From Verrucomicrobiales bacterium (GTDB lineage: Bacteria > Verrucomicrobiota > Verrucomicrobiia > Limisphaerales > JAFMIX01), in contig JAFMIX010000119.1 in the NCBI GenBank assembly GCA_017853785.1, positions 1 through 6,779 of the forward strand: a DNA stretch of 6,779 bases, written 5' to 3'. A program made the position numbers and the translations under genes. The notes under the pieces were generated by a model. It was not told where the DNA came from, did no database searches, and was given only the letters and a program-made list of their open reading frames with translations. Positions within the stretch are counted from its first letter, which is position 1; each line of letters begins with the position of its first letter. Below are positions 1 to 5,991 of the stretch, in pieces.

Positions 1-1270
1 TTTCGAAATGGTGAACCAGCGGTTCGGTCTCCTTTTCATCAGGCCAGCGCGAAGGAAAATAGCCGTGTTCGGCGTAGAAATCATCCAGCGCGCACTTCGG
101 GCCGTTGCGCCAGGGGAGCAGCGTGGCTTCGAGGGAGTTTTTGCGCAGGCCGGCGTAGGCTTTCTCTACATCGAAATCGCGCACGCCCTTGAACCACGCG
201 TCCGCGAACCAGCCCGCCGCGTGATTGCCGTTCATGCAGGCGTAATCGCCCCAAAGCACGGCGAAGGACGGCATCCAGCCGCCTTGCTCATACATGCGGA
301 CATAGGATTGCAGCTGGTCGGCTTCCATCGCGGGGTTGAGCAAGAGATGCAGCGGCTCGAGCGCACGGAAGGTGTCCCAGATCCAGTTGTCCACATAGAA
401 CGGGCGGGCGTCCGTGTGAATCTTGTGATCAAACGCGCTGTAGTAGCGGCCGTCCTCCGTGATGTTGACCATGCGCTCGTAACAACGATAGAGCGACGTG
501 TAGAACACGCGGCGTTGCGCGTCCGTGCCGCCTTCGACTTTGATCTGACCCAGGACTTTGTTCCAACGGTCTTTCGCGGCGGACTTGATCTTTTCGAAGC
601 CCCACGCCGGAATTTCTTTTTTCAAATTCGCCTTGGCCTGCTCGACGCTGATGAACGAAATGCCGTAGCGGAATTCCAGTGAAGTTGTGCCGGCCTGGAC
701 GACGAGGCGTTTCTTCTCGCCACCGCTTACCGTGCATTTCACCGGCACGCTGAACTCGCCGTAGAAATACGCCTTCATGTCCTTGAAGCGTTCCTCGCCG
801 CTCACGGCCCGGTCGCTTTGCGCCGTCAGTTCGCCGGGATGCACGTTGGCCAGATGCACGGAAGCCTTGCCATCTGGGAACGCGAACCGGAAATAACCGC
901 TCCGCTCCGCCGGCGTGAACTCGGTGCGGATGAGCGATTCATCAAACCGCGTCGAGTAATAGTAAGGCGTGGTGACTTCCTGATCCCACGCGGCGGGCGC
1001 GGCCGTTGCGCCGGGCATGATGGCGAACAATTCCCCCAGCCGATGCGAAATGATCGTGAGCGGGAACGATTTTAGCTGGTCGTCTAACTGGTCTTTCCGC
1101 ACGGGATAAACGCGCACCAGGCTGTTGGGCAGATGCACGGTCGGCCGCGTGGGTTCGAGCAGCAGGCCCACGCCGCCGATAGTGGGGTCAACCCAATCCA
1201 CCGGTTCAGCGGCGCGCAAGGTCAACGGCCCGAGGAGCATTACGAGGAGGGAAAGGCGGAGATAATTCAT
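1..1270 (-). CDS. Secreted GH92-type alpha-mannosidase, N-terminal 423 residues (3' end beyond window)
   Basis: GH92 enzymes are calcium-dependent, inverting exo-alpha-mannosidases that remove terminal mannose from N-glycans and alpha-mannans. The open frame runs from the ATG at 1270 to the left edge without a stop, giving 423 residues of a family that is usually about 700-780 aa. A signal peptide covers about residues 1-20 (hydrophobic LSLLVMLLG, then LRA-AEP). The mature start has VDPTIGG (28-33), which fits the GH92 opening. Further family-like segments are DNWIWDTFRALEPL (294-307) and MNGNHAAGWFADAWFKG (346-362), then an HHFE segment at the edge. The catalytic acid and base of the family lie further C-terminal, outside the window, so activity cannot be judged. 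The usual GTGGHGHT-type glycine/histidine loop after the VDP motif is absent. The start overlaps the upstream stop by 4 nt (ATGA), which supports this start and suggests translational coupling. Family call firm; linkage specificity unknown. Confidence 0.87.
   Translation of the reverse strand, partial: MNYLRLSLLVMLLGPLTLRAAEPVDWVDPTIGGVGLLLEPTRPTVHLPNSLVRVYPVRKDQLDDQLKSFPLTIISHRLGELFAIMPGATAAPAAWDQEVTTPYYYSTRFDESLIRTEFTPAERSGYFRFAFPDGKASVHLANVHPGELTAQSDRAVSGEERFKDMKAYFYGEFSVPVKCTVSGGEKKRLVVQAGTTSLEFRYGISFISVEQAKANLKKEIPAWGFEKIKSAAKDRWNKVLGQIKVEGGTDAQRRVFYTSLYRCYERMVNITEDGRYYSAFDHKIHTDARPFYVDNWIWDTFRALEPLHLLLNPAMEADQLQSYVRMYEQGGWMPSFAVLWGDYACMNGNHAAGWFADAWFKGVRDFDVEKAYAGLRKNSLEATLLPWRNGPKCALDDFYAEHGYFPSRWPDEKETEPLVHHFE
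1267..1270 (-). promoter_or_regulatory. ATGA stop-start overlap (translational coupling site)
   Basis: On the minus strand the bases ATGA hold both the GH92 start (ATG, 1270-1268) and the TGA stop of the GH99-like gene (1269-1267). No Shine-Dalgarno sequence precedes the start, so re-initiation by ribosomes finishing the upstream gene is the likely mode of translation. This would keep the two secreted hydrolases in step. Confidence 0.7.
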
Positions 1271-2592
1271 CGGCGGACGGTTTTGAGGGTTTTACGGTCA
1301 GTCTGCAAATACATTTTGGCATCGGGCGCAATTTCGCCGCGCAGCAAGCGCCCGGCCTGGCCTGTCAACCAGAGGTAGTGATCGCTGGACACGCCTTCGT
1401 AGCTCAAGAATTTTGCCGCGCCGGTATTGACCGGGAGTTCATTGGCGCACTTGAAAATGGCCGTGCCTTCGTCCATCTCATCGAACATGGCGACGTAAAG
1501 CATCTTGCTCTTCGCGGCGATCGCCTGGCTGATCATGTCCCAATAGAAGCGACCTTTTTGCCGCGGATTGGAATTCAAAGCTCCGTTGCTCAAATCCGTT
1601 CGGGTCTTGGCGAGATTGTGCCAACTAAAGCCGGGAAAAACGCAGGCCGCATAATCCAGCTTCCGTTCTGCGCACCACGCGAGGTCGCCGGCAACACGCT
1701 CCGCATAACGATCTAAGTCACCGGGTTTGAGCGAAGAAAAACGCCCCACCATCCACGGCATGATGACGTCCGCTTTGGCCATAATTTGATGCAGATACGG
1801 ATCGGATAGCGTGTCGCTCGATAATTCCCGGAAATAGGTAGGAACTCCCAGCATCACGCTGCACCCGCCGTATTGCGGATCATGCTTGAGAAAATCAATC
1901 AGCTGCTCCATGCCGATGTTGCGAATGTTGTAGGGCCGGTCGGGGAAGCCTAATCCCCAAATGACCACGAGCGGTTTGCCGCGATGATAGAGGTAAGTCT
2001 GATTCGTCCCCTGCGAGGTGATCTTGAGCTGGTCCACCAACTCCTTCCAATCTCGGATGACGGATGAGCAGTCCTCGCCAGCGGCTTTTAGTCCTGAGAG
2101 GTCATACATCACCGCAATCGCCCGCCCGGACTTTTGCGATGCCTTGAGCGCATGTTCCAGAATCACCCGTCCTTCGCGGCGGCTTTTCGGGTCGCGGGTT
2201 ACGTCGAAGAATCGCTGCATGAATGCGCCGTCAATGCCGTATTCACGCATCCATTGGAAATGCAGATCCACCGTGCTCTGGTCGTAGGAGCTGAACACGC
2301 GGGCGGTTGAGCCATTGGCGAACTTGTAAGGGGTGGCGTAGGTTTTGGCGTATTCAGAAACATCCGGCCAGAAATCCACGGTCGGATTTTTGAACTGCGG
2401 ATCCCGAGTATAGTGAACCCAGCCGTTGCCCGAGGGATCGCCCTTGGCCCGAAACCAGCCCTGATAGCCGCACATTACGCGACCTTCGTACGACATGAAC
2501 TGCGACGCGGCCGAATGTTTTGTGGCAGCTAGGGCTGGATTTAGCGCCACGCTTGTCACAACGATCAAACAACTGGTCAGTTTATGTAGCAT
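1267..2592 (-). CDS. Secreted glycoside hydrolase of the GH71/GH99-like group (putative endo-alpha-mannosidase-like)
   Basis: The protein is 441 aa. Residues 1-22 form a signal peptide (LIVVTSVAL core, cleavage after ALA). The mature part opens with MCGYQGWF (40-47), typical of the GH71/GH99-like proteins sometimes annotated as xylosidase/arabinosidase. A TIM-barrel-like body follows, with IDGAFMQRFF (120-129) and PLVVIWGLGFPDRPY (207-221). Near the C-terminus is FDEMDEGTAIF (370-380). The E372/E375 pair has the three-residue spacing of the catalytic glutamates in GH99 endo-alpha-1,2-mannosidases (an EWxEGT-type motif), so the catalytic pair appears intact. GH99 cleaves inside alpha-mannan or glucosylated N-glycans; whether this branch does the same is inference. 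The frame stays open to 2682, but the ATG at 2592 is chosen because it begins the signal peptide and avoids overlap with the upstream gene. No Shine-Dalgarno is visible. The upstream gene ends 10 nt before, and GH92 overlaps by 4 nt downstream. Confidence 0.82.
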   Translation of the reverse strand: MLHKLTSCLIVVTSVALNPALAATKHSAASQFMSYEGRVMCGYQGWFRAKGDPSGNGWVHYTRDPQFKNPTVDFWPDVSEYAKTYATPYKFANGSTARVFSSYDQSTVDLHFQWMREYGIDGAFMQRFFDVTRDPKSRREGRVILEHALKASQKSGRAIAVMYDLSGLKAAGEDCSSVIRDWKELVDQLKITSQGTNQTYLYHRGKPLVVIWGLGFPDRPYNIRNIGMEQLIDFLKHDPQYGGCSVMLGVPTYFRELSSDTLSDPYLHQIMAKADVIMPWMVGRFSSLKPGDLDRYAERVAGDLAWCAERKLDYAACVFPGFSWHNLAKTRTDLSNGALNSNPRQKGRFYWDMISQAIAAKSKMLYVAMFDEMDEGTAIFKCANELPVNTGAAKFLSYEGVSSDHYLWLTGQAGRLLRGEIAPDAKMYLQTDRKTLKTVRR

Positions 2593-2602
2593 GATTGAAA
2601 TA

Positions 2603-3127
2603 CTACCAGTAAGCGGAGTGCTGATAAGTCCGTCCGGTATTCGTATCGTGAACGTAAGTGTGACCACCTCCGTTGCTCGCATAGTAGGAATACACGACGG
2701 TGTCCTTTGTCACCACGAATCCAAGCAGCCCGATTGCTTTCCCAATCGTTTCGGGTTTCGCGGGCGATCGCTCGCTCAAAGAATCGAGCTTCTCCCCGGG
2801 GCGGGCGAAGCGTTTGCCGAGGAAAGCATGGAGGTCTTTCTCCGATACCGTGTAGCTGGCGTAGTGGTCGAGCAAGTCCCGCCGCAGCGTGATATCGGTG
2901 GCGGTCGGCGGGATCAGGTTCCGGCCCCGCTCCGGCCACCAGATACCACTTCTGCTCGCATGGTGGGTATCGACTCCATAGATCCGGAACACGATGAGGG
3001 CGCACAGCATTGCCAGTGCGAGAATCGCGCCGCATACCTTGAGGACAATTCTGCCACGCGGCAATCTAGCCTGTGGAGGGACTGAATCTTTCTGCCCATT
3101 AATTGGAGGTGTAGTCATTTGTTCCAT
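2603..3127 (-). CDS. Single-pass membrane protein of unknown function
   Basis: I do not recognise this family. From the ATG at 3127 the protein is 174 aa. It has a short hydrophilic, proline-containing N-terminus with a basic patch (RLPRGR, 21-26), one membrane helix at about 27-47 (rich in A, L, I, V), and a soluble C-terminal part of about 125 residues. That part contains GIWWPERGRNLIPPTA (61-76), a charged region with YTVSEKDLHAFLGKRF (92-107), and a Tyr/His/Gly-rich end, YSYYASNGGGHTYVH (146-160), finishing SAYW. The basic patch before the helix predicts an outside-facing C-terminal domain. Its reading frame has a plausible protein composition, unlike the frames over it. The stop lies 10 nt before the GH99-like start, so it very probably shares that transcript. 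The frame can extend to a TTG at 3172; an ATG at 3118 with GGA just upstream is an equally fair start. It could assist envelope handling of the glycan, but no catalytic motif is visible. Confidence 0.68.
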   Translation of the reverse strand: MEQMTTPPINGQKDSVPPQARLPRGRIVLKVCGAILALAMLCALIVFRIYGVDTHHASRSGIWWPERGRNLIPPTATDITLRRDLLDHYASYTVSEKDLHAFLGKRFARPGEKLDSLSERSPAKPETIGKAIGLLGFVVTKDTVVYSYYASNGGGHTYVHDTNTGRTYQHSAYW

Positions 3128-3230
3128 TGCAACATGGTGACATCTTTTTGTGAAATCAGTGAGCAGACTCAATGGGGGTTTTTTGGAATTCTTTCCTGCC
3201 GAAATTTAACGTACACGAAGCCACCTCATT

Positions 3231-3271
3231 GCGGCTATTCCCCCAAATGGGGGAGCGGCTTTTCGGGCCGC
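3231..3271. repeat. Nested inverted repeats in the sulfatase to membrane-protein gap
   Basis: CCCCC (3240-3244) and GGGGG (3249-3253) form a perfect 5-bp stem around AAAT. GCGGC (3255-3259) pairs with GCCGC (3267-3271) across a 7-nt loop. A second copy of GCGGCT at 3231-3236 repeats the one at 3255-3260 and could compete for the same GCCGC arm, giving alternative folds. The element lies about 90 nt downstream of the sulfatase stop and about 100 nt upstream of the membrane-protein start. No T-tract follows on the minus strand, so it is not a classical intrinsic terminator. It could be an attenuator, an mRNA-stabilising hairpin or a chance GC-rich fold. The rest of the 233-nt gap (3128-3360) shows no convincing promoter. 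Confidence 0.35.
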
Positions 3272-3360
3272 ATCAATTTGTGCTCGCTTTTTAGCAGCAA
3301 AGCGCGCCCCCCGCTGCAGGGAACAGCATCAGGAACGCAGGGGATCCAGCGATTTGGCCT

Positions 3361-4818
3361 TCATGGATGGTTCAGATCTCCCGCCAGACTCCCTGGCTTG
3401 CCCCAATTGGGCGGGCGGTCCACAAAGGCGGGCACGCGGTAGCCAACCGCTTTCGCCAGCCGGTCGTGCTCCGCTTGCAACTTTTCCCGCAAGGTAGCGT
3501 GAGCCGGATCGTGGTAGAGATTGTGCATTTCGTAGGGGTCCGTCTTGAGGTCGAAGAGTTCATTCCAATCCCGATGACCGCGATACCGGATCAACTTGGC
3601 GTCCGTGGTGCGCACTGCGGTGATGTCCGGGATGCGGGTGTTCTTCTGATTTTCTGCGAAGTATTCGTAGAACCAACTCTGCCGCCAGAACTCAGGCTTG
3701 CCCGTCAATAAAGGACGCCAGCTCATGCCTTGCATTGCCTTGGGTGTGGTCAGACCGGCAAAATCCAGCAAGGTTTGTGCGAGATCGAGGTTTAGCACCA
3801 TTTCATCCACGACTCTGCCTTGCGCCGCCGCACCAAGCGTTGGGCAGCGCACAAGAAACGGCACACGCATGCTTTCATCGTATGCGCTGCGCTTGTCGCC
3901 AGCGGCGTGTGCGCCGAGATAAACCCCATTGTCCGTGGTAAAGATCACGATCGTGTTGGAGGTAAAATGTGTCGCGTCCAGCGCATCCAGTAAACGCCCC
4001 ACGCAATCATCCACCGCCGTCACGCACCGGAAATAATCCAGATTGGTCGGGACCTTGGCCGGCACTGAGCCGCCCGCTCTGGCCTTCTTGTTCTCCCCGT
4101 CGTAAGGCGGGGGCGTGTTCAGGTTCGGCACTGACCGCGCCATTTCACCTTCGTAAAGATTCTTGGCTCGGGCCGGGGGCTGCCATGGTTCATGGGGTGT
4201 TTTGAATCCGAGCATCATGAACCATGGCTTATCTGAACCTTTCTGTTTTTGGATGAAATTGACGGCGTAATCGGTGGTCACATCATCCACCCAACCCGCA
4301 GTGGGCGTGTCCTTGCCGTTCACGATGAACGAACAATCCGCATAGCGCCCGTGGCCGATGTAAGTGGCGTGGTAGTCAAACCCGGGGCGAGCCCGCTGGC
4401 CGTCCATGTGCCACTTGCCAATGTAGGCCGTCGTGTAGCCTGCGGCGCGGAGCAGGGTGGCACAGGTCACACTGTTCGTGGGAAACGGGCGGAAGTTGGA
4501 GGCGATGCCGTTCAGGTGGTTGTAGCGCCCGGTCAAATTCACGGCGCGGCTGGGCGAGCACAGTGAATTCACCACAAACGCGTTCCGAAACCGCACACCT
4601 GCGGCCGCTATCCGGTCCATGTTCGGCGTTTTCAGCCAGGGGAACCGCCCTCGTTCGCCCAACTCTTTCTGAACCACCGAGAGTGCCTCATGCGATTGGT
4701 CATCAGTGTATATGAACAGGATGTTGGGATGCGTCGCACCCGGCTCAACAGCGCGCAGCTGTGTTGAAGCCGTCGCCAACAATGTGATGCTGAGGAGAAA
4801 TGTGGATAGCATTTTCAT
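3361..4818 (-). CDS. Secreted family S1 sulfatase (formylglycine-dependent)
   Basis: The protein is 485 aa, the normal length for secreted S1 sulfatases, which hydrolyse sulfate esters on sugars using a formylglycine made from an active-site cysteine. A signal peptide spans about 1-23 (LSTFLLSITLLATAS, then LRA). Active-site elements appear in order: metal ligands in NILFIYTDD (D39, D40); the maturation motif CSPSR (87-91) with C87 as formylglycine precursor, followed by LTGRYNHLNG; GKWH (K135, H137); TPHEPW (H209); TTDNG (D296, N297); and DKR (K309). All key residues are present, so activity is expected if a maturase is encoded elsewhere; none is in the window. The text around CSPSR resembles sulfatases active on amino sugars or hexose 6-sulfates, but I cannot fix the subfamily. 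The frame stays open to 5037 within the kinase gene; the ATG at 4818 is chosen because it starts the signal peptide (ATG at 4812 is also possible). It follows the kinase by 107 nt. Confidence 0.93.
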   Translation of the reverse strand: MKMLSTFLLSITLLATASTQLRAVEPGATHPNILFIYTDDQSHEALSVVQKELGERGRFPWLKTPNMDRIAAAGVRFRNAFVVNSLCSPSRAVNLTGRYNHLNGIASNFRPFPTNSVTCATLLRAAGYTTAYIGKWHMDGQRARPGFDYHATYIGHGRYADCSFIVNGKDTPTAGWVDDVTTDYAVNFIQKQKGSDKPWFMMLGFKTPHEPWQPPARAKNLYEGEMARSVPNLNTPPPYDGENKKARAGGSVPAKVPTNLDYFRCVTAVDDCVGRLLDALDATHFTSNTIVIFTTDNGVYLGAHAAGDKRSAYDESMRVPFLVRCPTLGAAAQGRVVDEMVLNLDLAQTLLDFAGLTTPKAMQGMSWRPLLTGKPEFWRQSWFYEYFAENQKNTRIPDITAVRTTDAKLIRYRGHRDWNELFDLKTDPYEMHNLYHDPAHATLREKLQAEHDRLAKAVGYRVPAFVDRPPNWGKPGSLAGDLNHP

Positions 4819-4925
4819 CGGACGCGAAGCTATCCCTTTATTGCTCGCGCTGCCAGTTTGGAGTGATGCTCCGAGGCGGAATACCACTCCATGCTTTTCA
4901 ATAGTCACAGGTAGTCGCGCCGGCT
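4819..4925. other. Kinase to sulfatase intergenic spacer
   Basis: This is 107 nt between the kinase stop and the sulfatase start on the minus strand. I see no hairpin followed by a T-run and no clear -35/-10 pair. A purine run (AAAGGGA) lies about 16 nt before the sulfatase ATG, too far for an ordinary Shine-Dalgarno. The sulfatase frame is open across the spacer, so a longer N-terminus cannot be fully excluded, but it would precede a good signal peptide. Confidence 0.4.
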
Positions 4926-5969
4926 TCACTGCGAGGCTTGGGTCCGATACATCGCGACCAGTGCGGCGCCGATGGCTTGGGAAAGCTCGCCCAGTTCGGC
5001 CGGAACGATCTTGACCGTGCCGCGCTGGGGCGACCACAGATATGGAATGGCAGTTTTACGGATGATTTCCATGTAGCGGTCGCGAAATTCCGGCGTGGTT
5101 GCCTCGTGATCCATCAGCCCGCCGCCGATAACCACGAAGGCGGCGTCCAAAGTCATTGAGAGGTTGGCGACCATCAAGCCCATGACGCGCGCTTGAAAAT
5201 CGAAAATGTCCAAGGCCAGCGGATCTCCCTGTTGCGCCCGGGTGCGAAGCGAAAGGACTTTTTCCCTGATCGGCGCAGCGGAGGCGGCGAGCTCGTGCTG
5301 CGGATGATTTTTGATCTTCTCAGCAAGAAGTTGCGGCAGGCCGGAGATGGTGGTGTAAGCCTCGTAGCAGCCCCAATCACGACCGCACCCGCAGGTGAAG
5401 GGCTTGCCCGTGAAACCAAGCATGTGAACGGGAGCGGCCGCGTGACCGGTTTCGAGTCCCGCGAGGGTGTCGCCTTCCAGCGGCAGGCCGTCTGCCCCGA
5501 TGTAGGCACAGCCCAATCCTGACCCCGGCATGAGCATCGCGACGGTCGCCTTCGTGCTGCCGCGGGCGAGGCGGGCCTCGGCCACGCCGCCGTAGTTGCC
5601 GTCATTCCCGACAACGAGCGGCAACGGGCGACCGGCCTGGCGGGCAAGCGCCGCGCTGTAATCAGAATACACATCCCAGCCGGAGAAACTGGCCGGCAGA
5701 TTCGGCGTCTTGCTGAACACGCCATATCGCTCGTAAGGCCCGGGAATGGCGAGTCCGACGCCGGCGATTTGCGACCATTGCAAATGGTTCTGGGTCAGAA
5801 AATCATTCACCCCGGCAATCCACGAACCGACGACCGCCTCACGCCCCTTCTCCGAAGCGGTGGAACGCTGCAATACTTTGTTCGACACCGGCTCGCCGTT
5901 GTCCCACACGGCGCAGAGTTTGGTGGTGGTGGCGCCGCTATCCGTGCCGATAAATATCTTTCTGCTCAT
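4926..5969 (-). CDS. ROK-family sugar kinase (hexokinase/mannokinase-like)
   Basis: This cytoplasmic kinase (347 aa, slightly longer than the usual 290-320) should phosphorylate a hexose with ATP. The N-terminal phosphate-binding motif is GTDSGATTTK (8-17), a variant of the ROK DxGGTK pattern. GNDGN (121-125) carries the expected catalytic aspartate D123. A glycine-rich loop, MPGSGLG (147-153), is followed by the sugar-binding ETGH (173-176). The zinc-site cluster CGCGRDWGCYE (193-203) has one residue more between its second and third cysteines than the usual CxCGxxGCxE. VVIGGGL (279-285) is the C-terminal adenosine-side motif. No N-terminal DNA-binding domain is present, so it is a kinase rather than a ROK repressor. 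It starts 22 nt after the transporter stop, which fits import followed by phosphorylation. Substrate is inferred as mannose from the GH92 and GH99-like neighbours; glucose or N-acetylhexosamines remain possible. No Shine-Dalgarno precedes the ATG. Confidence 0.88.
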   Translation of the reverse strand: MSRKIFIGTDSGATTTKLCAVWDNGEPVSNKVLQRSTASEKGREAVVGSWIAGVNDFLTQNHLQWSQIAGVGLAIPGPYERYGVFSKTPNLPASFSGWDVYSDYSAALARQAGRPLPLVVGNDGNYGGVAEARLARGSTKATVAMLMPGSGLGCAYIGADGLPLEGDTLAGLETGHAAAPVHMLGFTGKPFTCGCGRDWGCYEAYTTISGLPQLLAEKIKNHPQHELAASAAPIREKVLSLRTRAQQGDPLALDIFDFQARVMGLMVANLSMTLDAAFVVIGGGLMDHEATTPEFRDRYMEIIRKTAIPYLWSPQRGTVKIVPAELGELSQAIGAALVAMYRTQASQ

Positions 5970-5991
5970 AGCGGAGGCCGGGCTTGCTTAA

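Noticed and set aside
8..682. Plus-strand open frame of 224 codons
   Set aside because: It lies antisense to the GH92 gene, which has clear family motifs; the frame is Arg/Val/Ala-rich with no recognisable domain and is a shadow of the real gene.
2495..3085. Plus-strand open frame of 196 codons across the GH99-like start and the membrane-protein gene
   Set aside because: It spans two minus-strand genes and has no coherent domain; the minus frames have a signal peptide and a membrane helix.
3240..3271. Rho-independent terminator for the sulfatase transcript
   Set aside because: The stems are short (5 bp each) and no T-run follows on the minus strand.
3119..3442. Plus-strand open frame of 107 codons covering the 233-nt gap
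   Set aside because: No ribosome-binding site, odd composition and no recognisable motif; it runs into the 3' end of the sulfatase gene on the other strand.
4819..5037. N-terminal extension of the sulfatase by 73 residues
   Set aside because: The extension is Arg-rich and would overlap the kinase gene by more than 100 nt; the downstream ATG at 4818 starts a clean signal peptide.
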